Notes under the pieces: generated by a model | Databases searched by the model: none | What the model was told of the DNA's origin: nothing | The model's input: the letters and a program-made list of their open reading frames with translations, nothing else | Translations under genes and position numbers: made by a program | Shown: in pieces, positions 5,898-13,923 of the stretch | How positions within the stretch are numbered: the stretch's first letter is position 1 | Layout of the letters: each line of letters opens with the position of its first letter | IMG/VR virus record: IMGVR_UViG_3300017748_005283 | Coordinates: 1 to 22,987 of that record | Source: a virus | Reading direction: 5' to 3' (one strand) | DNA: 22,987 nt

Positions 5898-6731
5898 ATG
5901 TCAAATTTAATTAGTGAAGAATGGATTAAAAGAGAGATTAAAAAGTCTATATTAAAAGAAGTCAATACTAGATATGACATAAAAAATACAAACAATATTA
6001 ATGAAGGAATTGGTGACTTGGCTTTTGACACTGTAGGTTTTGTTTTAGACAAAGCTGGAGGCCTTTTTGATATGATTCCGCTCAAGTATCAGGCTCCCAT
6101 TAAAGACTATATCTTTACTAAGGTAGCTAATTCGTTTGGATTTTCTGCCAATTCAATTATCGGGATGTTTGTCAGATCTTGCATAGCTGAACTTTCGTTT
6201 ACTAAGATGGGAGACATACTTGAGGGTGAAATTGAGTGTTCAGAAGTGACAGAACTGGTGTCTGTTGTCGCTGGTCGTCTATTAACAAAATTCGGAATTA
6301 AAAAGCTAATGGTTTGGATACTACAACACTACGATCTAGGAGAACTCACTAATATTTTGACCGGTTTTGATCCTTTCCAAAGAAATACGCAATATGTTTC
6401 ACAGGGATTACTTCCTAGACTTGAAGATGCTTATTCAGAAGAGAGTATTAGCGATAGCCAGGCTAATAATATAATGAATAGTCTTATTGGTATGGGTCTC
6501 TTACACCTTATCGAAGGCTTCGTCAGAGACTACATTATTGAGAGTGTTGTTCCGGCAGTCTCAGAAAAGCTTTGTGAAATGGATATTGATGATATTAGAG
6601 ACGAGATCGGAGACGCTGACTCCGGTGGGTTCGTAGACAGAATTGCTTCAGCAGGTGCAGAAGTGGGATCAGATGTAGGATCAGATGGTGTCCCTGAACT
6701 TTTACGTCGATTGCCCACAGATCTTTCATGA
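5898..6731 (+). CDS. Cargo-type helical protein, unknown function
   Basis: A 277-residue protein. The N-terminus (SNLISEEWIKREIKKSILKEV) is a looser version of the cargo leader: a basic amphipathic helix ending in I-L-K-E. I-N-E at about residues 33-35 is a better protease match. The body is largely helical with several amphipathic or partly hydrophobic helices (IGDLAFDTVGFVLDKAGGLF, SANSIIGMFVRSCIAELSF, IKKLMVWILQHYDL, GMGLLHLIEGFVRDYI). The acidic, Ser/Gly-rich C-terminus ends PELLRRLPTDLS. None is a clear membrane segment. GGAG lies seven bases before the ATG. I recognise no family. Confidence 0.72.
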   Translation: MSNLISEEWIKREIKKSILKEVNTRYDIKNTNNINEGIGDLAFDTVGFVLDKAGGLFDMIPLKYQAPIKDYIFTKVANSFGFSANSIIGMFVRSCIAELSFTKMGDILEGEIECSEVTELVSVVAGRLLTKFGIKKLMVWILQHYDLGELTNILTGFDPFQRNTQYVSQGLLPRLEDAYSEESISDSQANNIMNSLIGMGLLHLIEGFVRDYIIESVVPAVSEKLCEMDIDDIRDEIGDADSGGFVDRIASAGAEVGSDVGSDGVPELLRRLPTDLS

Positions 6732-6808
6732 TCGTAAGAAAATAATCACATTAGTTATAAAAAATAAAAAAATTGCAGTATAATTCAATATGCCCACAAG
6801 AGAAAATA

Positions 6809-9019
6809 ATGAAATTAAGCGAAAAAATAATAAGAGATATCATAAGAAAAAGAATAATTGAAGCAAAATTATCAGTACTTAATGAGGCAATATCAGTAAG
6901 TGATTATAAAATATCTGACCAAGGCGTATCTTTTGCATTAATTAAGGATAATCCATCAACGATAACAGGAAATAATCCTGTCTACCATGAACTACCTGGC
7001 AGCGCTGAAAATAAATCGGACGGTACTCAATGGTGTAATTACAATGGTCTGACCAATAATACAGTAAGAGGCGTGATCTTAGAAAGTGCCACCGGTCCTA
7101 GCTATTTCATACCTAGACCTTTTTTCACTGATCCTCAAGATTATAACACAAATTATGACAATTGTTCTTTTTTAAAAAAGTTAAGGGGAGACAGCGAATG
7201 GAAAATACTAGGCACAAATAATGATGAGTACAAAGAAGCCATAGAAGCATTCGCAAATGCTATTAGTAACGCGAGAAGCTTACTGGAGACTGAGTTAAAC
7301 GGAAATGATACACCTTTTGATGCATTAAAAAGACTCAATACTGCTAGTTCGAACAGGCCGACTGGGAGAGGTTGGGAATCTTATATGTATCAGGCTTTGA
7401 AAACAGTAGACGGTAATGATTATTCAAATATAAGTAAAGACACAGACAAACTCTCATCGTCATATTCCGGTGGAGACATTAAGGTGGGAGATAGGAATCT
7501 TTCGCTTATCACAAAATCGATATCTAAATCAGGCGGCCAATCAGAGTCATTTAAACAAGCAGTCTACATTAGGGCGATCCTAAAACCAAAAAATGACCCT
7601 TTAGTCATACCTGGATTTACAGGGACAGCATTAGCCGGCACTGCAGCAAATGGACGGACAATAGGTCAGCAAATGTTGAGATCCCCACCCGGGGTTGTAG
7701 GCACAGACTTACATTGGAGAAAAGTCTTAGCAAAACTTAATAATGTACCGCTAACTGATACTGAAGAGTGGTGGGCAGATATATTTTCTGATCTAGTGAT
7801 GGGTAAAGACAACTCCGGAAAAGGTTATAGTTACTCTGATTTTGAGAGGCTGTCAGCAGCTTATTCTGTTAAACAAGAACTTAATGATCCGAATGAAAGA
7901 TTTAGTCTAGGTCAAAGAATTTATAAAAGCTTTAATTCTGATTATGATCCACAAGGAGAGGGTGTAGGTATGCCTGATCAGGCTGACTTCTATGCCAACG
8001 CTTTTACGAAGGTATACAACAAAATGAGAACTGATGCCCAGACACGCTTAAGACAAGGATTGCCTTTACAGTGGTCTCAGGTTAATGGAAACATTCAAGC
8101 CGTAAATTATGATCTAGTTGAACGTGAATACAGGGAAAGTCTTCAAGCCAGCATAGATCAGCTCATACAAGATGAAGATGACATTCAAACTTTAACAATC
8201 GCCGGCGCTGTATCAGGAAGACCGGGTACAGTTAGTACTAATGTTGCTCCGGGTATTCCGGGTAGCGTTACGTTTAATCAAAGTCAAACCACCGGTGGTT
8301 ATCAAAATAATGCTCCTAATCGGGTTACGACAAGAACTACCGTGCCAAGTGATAGAGTGTTAGGCATTGACATGAGACTAGACATTTCCTCCAGTCCTGG
8401 AATTAATAGTTTTGATGACTTAGGTTATGTAAAGGGTTCGAACAAGAAAATCAAAGAGATAATTAGATCGTTAATATCTAGCAACAAAGAGTCTAATTTT
8501 AGAGGCACAACAGTCAGGCTTAAGGTTTATTACAATGATAAAGGCAAGGTTTATAAAATTGCTTTTCTTAGTGCAAGAGATAAAATTTCTAGCATAGTCA
8601 TGACAAAATTTAAAAAAGAATTAAAGACATCTCTTAATAATTTGTCGGTTGATGATTTTAACGTACGGGAGCCGGCGACACGGATTCAAGTGGCTAGTGC
8701 GCCTATAACAAGTACGACAGCCAGTACTACAGGAATATCATCGACAACTACAGAAATAAAAGGACATGTCCGACATGTATACACAAAGTCTGGTATGAGT
8801 TTCACAAGCAAAATAATACCTGATGAAAGCTACGCCGGCGATCCTGCAGTCTTAACAAGTCCGGAGTATGATGGTGAAGGATTGGTCATGGAAGAAATAC
8901 CCAATCCTTCTCGTGACGATCTATCAACTCTATGGTACGAGCATGTCGGTAAAAAGAAGATGGACGAGCAAGGCAGAAAAAATAAGACTTTCGTTAGAAT
9001 TAATTTTAAAGTGTATTGA
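6809..9019 (+). CDS. Large cargo-type multidomain protein, unknown function
   Basis: A 736-residue protein. I start it at ATG 6809; an upstream TTG at 6773 would add 12 residues with no ribosome site. The first 29 residues hold a leader-like basic helix with I-I-E and then L-N-E. About 186-215 contain GRGWESYMYQALKTV followed by SSSYSGGDIKVGDRNLSLITKS, a Glu...GD...K arrangement that could be a degenerate PD-(D/E)xK nuclease or pure coincidence. A Gly/Pro/Ser/Thr-rich stretch (about 470-515) and a Thr/Ser-rich linker (about 630-650) separate C-terminal parts. One of these (about 550-610) is an alpha-beta segment, VRLKVYYNDKGKVYKIAFLS. By size and leader it parallels T4 Alt, a packaged enzyme, but ADP-ribosyltransferase motifs were not found. 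It overlaps the minus-strand gene by 14 bases. Confidence 0.72.
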   Translation: MKLSEKIIRDIIRKRIIEAKLSVLNEAISVSDYKISDQGVSFALIKDNPSTITGNNPVYHELPGSAENKSDGTQWCNYNGLTNNTVRGVILESATGPSYFIPRPFFTDPQDYNTNYDNCSFLKKLRGDSEWKILGTNNDEYKEAIEAFANAISNARSLLETELNGNDTPFDALKRLNTASSNRPTGRGWESYMYQALKTVDGNDYSNISKDTDKLSSSYSGGDIKVGDRNLSLITKSISKSGGQSESFKQAVYIRAILKPKNDPLVIPGFTGTALAGTAANGRTIGQQMLRSPPGVVGTDLHWRKVLAKLNNVPLTDTEEWWADIFSDLVMGKDNSGKGYSYSDFERLSAAYSVKQELNDPNERFSLGQRIYKSFNSDYDPQGEGVGMPDQADFYANAFTKVYNKMRTDAQTRLRQGLPLQWSQVNGNIQAVNYDLVEREYRESLQASIDQLIQDEDDIQTLTIAGAVSGRPGTVSTNVAPGIPGSVTFNQSQTTGGYQNNAPNRVTTRTTVPSDRVLGIDMRLDISSSPGINSFDDLGYVKGSNKKIKEIIRSLISSNKESNFRGTTVRLKVYYNDKGKVYKIAFLSARDKISSIVMTKFKKELKTSLNNLSVDDFNVREPATRIQVASAPITSTTASTTGISSTTTEIKGHVRHVYTKSGMSFTSKIIPDESYAGDPAVLTSPEYDGEGLVMEEIPNPSRDDLSTLWYEHVGKKKMDEQGRKNKTFVRINFKVY

Positions 9020-9428
9020 TCTTTCGCTTTCTACCTTCATATATTGCTTTTCTACCCGGTTTGCTTTTTGCAAAGAGCTTGATCAATTCACCTGCCTTTG
9101 CATTTGCTTGATCCTCATGAAAGCCTCCAGCGTCTCTGATCGGACCTTTTATTAAACCTATTTGATCTTGCATCATGTGTGTCATTTCATGTGCAACAGA
9201 TCTCAAGACATCCGCTAACGCCCTGTTTTTGCAATAGACCTTGCAACAATTATTTCCTACTTCATAAAGTGCCGTCGTTGCTATACCGTGAGGTTCTCGA
9301 GAATTGGTCAGAAAGACACTAAAATCTCCCTCTATTGGTAAACTATCTGCACAAAACAAAATGAATTCTCCAGCAAGTTTAAGCTGCTCAGGTGCATAAT
9401 GCAAGTCATGGTCAACATGTAATTTCAT
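9006..9428 (-). CDS. HExxH zinc metallopeptidase-like protein
   Basis: A 140-residue protein with HEMTH at residues 80-84, the zincin signature. HEDQANAKAGELI follows about 20 residues later, where Glu105 is the likely third zinc ligand (gluzincin-like spacing). The N-terminal part forms an alpha-beta region (EQLKLAGEFILFCADSLP, FSVFLTN), and a Cys pair is present at 61-62. No signal peptide is seen, so it is probably cytoplasmic or virion-borne. GAGGA precedes ATG at good spacing. It lies 15 bases downstream of the trypsin-like gene on the same strand, forming a two-gene protease unit. Its 3' end overlaps the end of the large cargo gene. Confidence 0.8.
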   Translation of the reverse strand: MKLHVDHDLHYAPEQLKLAGEFILFCADSLPIEGDFSVFLTNSREPHGIATTALYEVGNNCCKVYCKNRALADVLRSVAHEMTHMMQDQIGLIKGPIRDAGGFHEDQANAKAGELIKLFAKSKPGRKAIYEGRKRKINTL

Positions 9429-9443
9429 TGCTTCCTCTTTTAA

Positions 9444-10232
9444 TCAATATATATCAATAATTTTATCAACAGACTTTACTAATGATGATATTTTTTCTAT
9501 ATCGGGTCCCATCGATACATTCTCAAATTCCACTGCTGCTGCTACAAGTATTGATACTAGCTCGCCCTTTTCGTTGTATACAGCGGATCCGCTGCTTCCA
9601 AAAGTTGCAGGTACACTATACATGCAAAAGTTTAACTCACACCCTGCGAAATAACCATCGAACATCAACCTAGTGTTTGGTGATCCTATTCCATCCGGTG
9701 CAGCAAAATTATAGACCTTATCACCTATTTTTGGCATTTGCTTCGCAAACTTTACCGGTTTGAAAGTTTCTTTTTTAAATTTAAGAGCTTCTAATAGACA
9801 AAGGTCATTTTCCTCATCCCTAATTATTATTTTTGCTTCTCTTTCTGTGTTACCTATGTGGACCTTTATTGTTCTTGTTCCCTGTAGCGACATGTCCTCT
9901 TCAGGTGGGGTGTCAACGCAAAAATGATTTGCTGTCATAATAAAAACATGAGACTTTGACTGGGATATTACGACGCCGCTAGCGGATGATTCTGGAAAAA
10001 TAATTTCATCACATGTTTCCTTTTTCTTGTCAAATTCTTCACAAAAAACTAAATTAACTTCCTTGACTAAAAATGTAAAATTAGATAGTTGATGTCTGTA
10101 GTTATTGTTGAATTTTGGCGTTACTATTTTTGGGTGACCGTGACAACTAAATAAATAAAACATACTAAATAAAGATAGAATAGATCCCCACATAATTTCT
10201 CTCCAATGTCTAATAAAATAATCTACATGCAT
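9444..10232 (-). CDS. Trypsin-fold serine protease with signal or lipoprotein peptide
   Basis: A 262-residue protein. The catalytic triad is visible: His103 in MTANHFC, Asp143 in EENDLCLLEA and Ser214 in GSSGSAV, which is the S1 family order. The N-terminus has a hydrophobic stretch SILSLFSMFYLFSC ending at Cys30, a possible though imperfect lipobox (Leu-Phe-Ser-Cys), so it is likely exported or membrane anchored. Two starts are possible: Met1, with AAGGG five bases upstream, and Met14 (ATG complementary to 10191-10193), with GGAGAG upstream and a tidier signal peptide. Met14 may be the real start. Several Cys pairs (64/74, 105/145, 198/203) suggest disulfides. It is divergent from uvdE. Confidence 0.88.
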   Translation of the reverse strand: MHVDYFIRHWREIMWGSILSLFSMFYLFSCHGHPKIVTPKFNNNYRHQLSNFTFLVKEVNLVFCEEFDKKKETCDEIIFPESSASGVVISQSKSHVFIMTANHFCVDTPPEEDMSLQGTRTIKVHIGNTEREAKIIIRDEENDLCLLEALKFKKETFKPVKFAKQMPKIGDKVYNFAAPDGIGSPNTRLMFDGYFAGCELNFCMYSVPATFGSSGSAVYNEKGELVSILVAAAVEFENVSMGPDIEKISSLVKSVDKIIDIY

Positions 10233-10319
10233 ATAAACCCTTATAATTTTAAGTATTACACAAAAATGTAACGTACAAAATAGTATTATATAATATAACT
10301 ATACGATCAAGGAGCTATT

Positions 10320-11252
10320 ATGACAATACGTTTAGGTTATGCATGTATTAATATGCATCTTCAAAAAACACAAAAGATAACAACAAATCGAGGTATGATC
10401 AAGCGCACATTCAAGGCAAAGGGTATTTCTTATGCCTCAGAGTTGGCAGAGCATAACACAAGAAACATTTTACCAATTCTTATGTGGAATCACAAGAATA
10501 ACATTAAAGTCTTCCGCATGACATCCTGCCTATTCCCATGGGCATCTGAATATGAATTAGAAGATTTGCCACATTGGGAACAAATACAAATTAATCTTAA
10601 AAAAGTTGGTGCTTATGCAAAACACTGTGGTATACGCCTATCCTTTCACCCGGGACCTTTTAATATTCTCACTAGCCCAAAAGAACATGTCGTTGCCAAT
10701 TCAATTAAAGATCTAGACACCCACGGTAAAATTATGGACACCATTGGTATGGCACGTGATCGCTGGTCAAAGATTAATATTCACATCGGAGCCACATACG
10801 GCGATAAGCAGCCGGCTATCGATCGTTGGTGCAAAAACTACGAAAGGCTACCAGAAAGTGTCAAGACACGTATCACACTAGAAAATGACGACAAGGCTAG
10901 TATGTACAGTACCAAAGACTTATATCAAGTCTACGAGCGATTGGGTGTTCCTATTGTTTTTGACTATCATCATCACAAGTTCTGTACCGGTGGTCAAACA
11001 GAAGAAGAAGCACTTAAATTAGCAGCTAGTACGTGGGGTGATGTGCGTCCGACATGTCACTATTCAGAGTCTAAGGCACTAAATGAAGGACTAAACGTTA
11101 AACCTCAAGCACATAGTGATTATATTTTCCAAGAAGTACAAGACTACGGCTTAGATATTGATGTAGTATTTGAGGCAAAAGCCAAAGAACAGGCGATACT
11201 TAAGTACAGAGAACTATACGGAGATAAACAATGTCAATTACTGGCAAAATAA
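10320..11252 (+). CDS. uvdE: UV-damage endonuclease UvdE-like
   Basis: A 310-residue TIM-barrel endonuclease that nicks DNA 5' of UV photoproducts and other lesions. The family layout is clear: LGYACINM at the start, FRMTSCLFPW, LSFHPGPF (His110), INIHIGATYGDK (His155), ITLENDD (Glu188), VPIVFDYHHH (Asp215, His217/218), CHYSES (His247), His265 and FEAKAKE (Glu285). These match the metal ligands known in the Thermus enzyme. The residue two before His247, which is a carboxylated Lys there, reads Thr here (RPTCH). AAGGAG precedes ATG. Its last 22 bases overlap the start of the nucleotidyltransferase gene, implying translational coupling. It probably repairs sunlight-damaged phage DNA. Confidence 0.92.
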   Translation: MTIRLGYACINMHLQKTQKITTNRGMIKRTFKAKGISYASELAEHNTRNILPILMWNHKNNIKVFRMTSCLFPWASEYELEDLPHWEQIQINLKKVGAYAKHCGIRLSFHPGPFNILTSPKEHVVANSIKDLDTHGKIMDTIGMARDRWSKINIHIGATYGDKQPAIDRWCKNYERLPESVKTRITLENDDKASMYSTKDLYQVYERLGVPIVFDYHHHKFCTGGQTEEEALKLAASTWGDVRPTCHYSESKALNEGLNVKPQAHSDYIFQEVQDYGLDIDVVFEAKAKEQAILKYRELYGDKQCQLLAK

Positions 11253-11935
11253 AACAACATTTACCCCATCAAGAATTATCAGAAAAAATCTGGAAAGAAG
11301 AAAAATTAAAACCTGCGATACGTGAGCAACTGCTAGAAATAGCAGATGTATTCATTGAGTATCTTGGAATTCCTATCGATGTTGCTGATATCACAATGAC
11401 AGGCTCATATGCAAATTACAACTATACACCCTATTCAGACATCGACCTGCATATTATAGTTGATCCAAAGTCCATCAATAAGGATGTTGATTTAGTTGAA
11501 GAATTTTTAAAAGCTAAACGACAATTCTGGAACGATCGACATGATATTAGAGTACTAAATATAGAGGTTGAGATGTATGCGCAAGATATCAACGAACCCC
11601 ATGCTAGTAGTGGTGTATATTCTATCAAGAAAGACGAGTGGATAGAAAAGCCTAGTAAGTTTAGAAAAGAGTTTGATAGGACTAACGTTACCAGAAAAGT
11701 AAAGTATTTTAAAAGGCTTATCGACATAGAAATAGAAGAAGCCAAGATGAATAGAAACATTAAAGGACTAGAAAAACTCATAAATAAAATCCGTGATATG
11801 CGTTCAGCCGGGCTCGAAAAAAGTGGTGAAATGGCCGATGAGAATATTATTTATAAGGTACTGCGCAGTGAGGGAGATATACAAAAACTTTATGACATGA
11901 AAGATAATATCTTCGACGTTGACTTAAGTCTTTAG
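11231..11935 (+). CDS. Nucleotidyltransferase (polymerase-beta-like fold)
   Basis: A 234-residue protein. TGSYANYNYTPYSDIDLHI (about residues 57-75) is the nucleotidyltransferase GS...DxD motif, with Asp70 and Asp72 as metal-binding carboxylates. The third is probably Glu112 or Glu114 in LNIEVEMYAQD. The C-terminal half is helical and basic (KVKYFKRLIDIEIEEAK). Substrate cannot be told; relatives add nucleotides to RNA, proteins or antibiotics. The start lies inside uvdE, with GGAG seven bases upstream. The stop overlaps the end of the convergent cargo gene by four bases. Confidence 0.85.
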   Translation: MSITGKIKQHLPHQELSEKIWKEEKLKPAIREQLLEIADVFIEYLGIPIDVADITMTGSYANYNYTPYSDIDLHIIVDPKSINKDVDLVEEFLKAKRQFWNDRHDIRVLNIEVEMYAQDINEPHASSGVYSIKKDEWIEKPSKFRKEFDRTNVTRKVKYFKRLIDIEIEEAKMNRNIKGLEKLINKIRDMRSAGLEKSGEMADENIIYKVLRSEGDIQKLYDMKDNIFDVDLSL

Positions 11936-12987
11936 TAATCGTACATATCCGAGTCTAAGAAGCGGTCTAGTCTGTATGGAAGATATGGTTTGCCGGATTT
12001 TCTAAGTTCTCTCTGTTTTGCAGCATCTCTATAAACATCTTCTTGCCCTTGCCTAAATCGCTGCTGAGCCCTTCTCTTGAGAGCATAACCGGCATACGGG
12101 CCTTCATCCGGAATTCCCATATCAGATTTAGTGCCTGCGTCAAATGATCCTCTATTCACGCTTGTGTCGTAGAGGCCAAGGTGCTTGTCGATTTCGTCAA
12201 CTGATTGTTGCAGAAACATGTCTTCTTGCTTTTTATTTGCAACGTCTTCTCCTTTCCCAATGTCGCGTCTCACGAGTTTAATTCTGTTAAGTGCTCTTTT
12301 TCTCAACCCCATTATAATTTCTTCAGGGGCATCTTCACTAATTGCTGTAAATATTCTTTGTGCTAGTTCAAAGTTGTTGAATACATGAGGTAAACCTAAT
12401 AGCTTCTGAGTCTCAGACAATATTGACTCTCTAATAATATTTCTTAATTTTGATTCAGTAATTTTACCATTTTCCTGACCTTCATTGATTACTGTTATGT
12501 GATCCGGGCCTCCACCTGAAAGTATTTCTTGGTACTGGATGAGCCAGTTAGAATCATATTCTCCTGCCTTTTTATCATTAGAATATGGACCACCGTGAGG
12601 ATAGTACTTGAAGTTTGGATTCCCACCGCCAAATAATTCTAAAGCATGATATAGTCGGTTCTGACGGTGGCGAGCGATTCTTCGACTAATCGTATTAGAT
12701 CCGGGTACAGTTGGGTTTTGTAATTGACCTAATTGGATATATCGACTTCTTAAAATTTTATATATCATGTCACCGTCAGGTGGTAGGTTATACTCATTGT
12801 ATCTTGGATTGTAGGGATCATTACCACTTGGATCTCTTTGACCGTATTGATTGTATATTTCTCGTGCCTTTTGTATTAATGCATTATCTGCTTGGAAATT
12901 TTCTAAATCCAGATCGTGAGGTAAACCAACAGCTCTTTGAGTTTCTGAAAGTAACATTTTTTTTATTTGATTTTTAGATATATTCAT
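11932..12987 (-). CDS. Two-module cargo-type protein with duplicated leader
   Basis: A 351-residue protein made of two units that begin alike. Residues 3-24 (ISKNQIKKMLLSETQRAVG...) and 176-201 (ITESKLRNIIRESILSETQ...) both end in LSETQ-(R/K)-x-x-GLPH, and both carry the basic helix of the window's cargo leader. Just before the second unit is I-N-E (167-169), a candidate prohead-protease site. Module 1 is rich in Asn, Pro, Tyr and Gly (YNQYGQRDPSGNDPYNPRY); module 2 is helical and charged with a basic, Arg-rich tail. This looks like a fusion of two packaged proteins or a polyprotein. AAGG lies six bases from ATG. It overlaps the 3' end of the nucleotidyltransferase gene and follows the gene at 12996 by eight bases. 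Confidence 0.78.
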   Translation of the reverse strand: MNISKNQIKKMLLSETQRAVGLPHDLDLENFQADNALIQKAREIYNQYGQRDPSGNDPYNPRYNEYNLPPDGDMIYKILRSRYIQLGQLQNPTVPGSNTISRRIARHRQNRLYHALELFGGGNPNFKYYPHGGPYSNDKKAGEYDSNWLIQYQEILSGGGPDHITVINEGQENGKITESKLRNIIRESILSETQKLLGLPHVFNNFELAQRIFTAISEDAPEEIIMGLRKRALNRIKLVRRDIGKGEDVANKKQEDMFLQQSVDEIDKHLGLYDTSVNRGSFDAGTKSDMGIPDEGPYAGYALKRRAQQRFRQGQEDVYRDAAKQRELRKSGKPYLPYRLDRFLDSDMYDY

Positions 12988-12995
12988 AAATAACC

Positions 12996-13907
12996 TTATT
13001 TCTTCTTCTTAGCTTTTTTTACAACTGCCCATGATTTTGAAGGTGTTGCTGAGTTAACTCTTGCATGTGCCCATTGATGTTGGCTCATACCTTTCCTAGA
13101 TCCGCTACTTGCCCAAGCAGCCAGACCTTTTTTATATTCTGCATATACTGAACTAGGAGTCAATCCACGCTTTTCAGCTTTCTTTTTAAGCGTAGCTTTT
13201 GTTTTTGCACTTAAACCCTTGCCTTCTTCCATTTCAGCTGCATCTTCATCTGTTATTGAATTAAGCATTTCTTCTTCTAAGGCCTCCATAATTATTTTCC
13301 TTAATTGCCTTCTAGTTGTTTGTTCTTTCATACTGTCACTCCTCTTTCTTGTTTTAAAACCTTTTTTGTTTCTTTCTTTTTCTTCGCTATCTCCCCTAAG
13401 TTTATATATTCTTGGATCGTTAGGATTCTTTTTATAGAGTTCAGAAGCTTTAGCCATATCTTTACCTCTTTGGCCGCGAGCTTTGTATTTTTTCTTTTGA
13501 TAATCATTAGGTTTAGGTTCAGACTTCTTTTCATTGATTTTGATAAATGACTCGACGACGTCTTCTAAGGTTTCACTTGCAACCTCTTTCCATGGTTCAC
13601 CTTTTTTGTTGGGATCTGGATACGGGTGGCCACAATTTCTGCACTTATCAACACCTTCTTCATTGTGTGTGCCACAATTTGGGCAAACTAGTCTATTCGT
13701 GTCACCTTCATCTAATTTCTTTTCCCTAGCTATTTTATCTATTACTTTTTTAGGTAAGAAATCCATTTTAGTAATCTTAGGATTACCATCAGCTGGAATA
13801 CTTCTATGACCTACATTTTTATCTTTTTTAGACTTACTTTTCTTTTTTTCATTTAGTTTTTGTAAATTGTTCAGAACTTGCTTTATTAATTTAGTGTCTT
13901 TCTTCAT
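12996..13907 (-). CDS. Zinc-ribbon / internal leader / DUF5872-like protein
   Basis: A 303-residue, Lys-rich protein. Residues 1-22 (MKKDTKLIKQVLNNLQKLNE) resemble a cargo leader ending in L-N-E. A zinc ribbon CPNCG...CRNCG uses Cys75, 78, 89 and 92. A second segment, VVESFIKINEKK (117-128), has I-N-E. A third, TTRRQLRKIIMEALEEE (197-213), is a full leader in mid-protein. The C-terminal 75 residues (AKTKATLKKKAEKRGLTP, then SGSRKGMSQHQWAHARVNS) match my memory of DUF5872, found in large viruses and phages. Met193 has its own strong ribosome site, so a 111-residue form is likely. The basic, zinc-binding composition suggests nucleic-acid binding inside the head. Confidence 0.8.
   Translation of the reverse strand: MKKDTKLIKQVLNNLQKLNEKKKSKSKKDKNVGHRSIPADGNPKITKMDFLPKKVIDKIAREKKLDEGDTNRLVCPNCGTHNEEGVDKCRNCGHPYPDPNKKGEPWKEVASETLEDVVESFIKINEKKSEPKPNDYQKKKYKARGQRGKDMAKASELYKKNPNDPRIYKLRGDSEEKERNKKGFKTRKRSDSMKEQTTRRQLRKIIMEALEEEMLNSITDEDAAEMEEGKGLSAKTKATLKKKAEKRGLTPSSVYAEYKKGLAAWASSGSRKGMSQHQWAHARVNSATPSKSWAVVKKAKKKK
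13329..13344 (-). promoter_or_regulatory. Internal ribosome site and start codon within the zinc-ribbon gene
   Basis: On the minus strand GAGGAG (complement of 13339-13344) stands seven bases before an in-frame ATG (complement of 13329-13331). Initiation here gives MKEQTTRRQLRKIIMEALEE and the DUF5872-like domain: a 111-residue protein that begins with the cargo leader, as the free-standing genes do. The site is better than that of the annotated start at 13907. Confidence 0.7.
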
Positions 13908-13923
13908 TATATCAACCTAGTTA

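Noticed and set aside
6809-9019. Large cargo protein as an Alt-type ADP-ribosyltransferase
   Set aside because: I could not find the ordered Arg, Ser-Thr-Ser and Glu-x-Glu motifs of that family; only size and leader are comparable.
13219-13809. Several plus-strand ORFs opposite the zinc-ribbon gene
   Set aside because: Their Phe/Ser/Leu-rich runs are what the complement of a Lys/Glu-rich gene gives; none has a domain.
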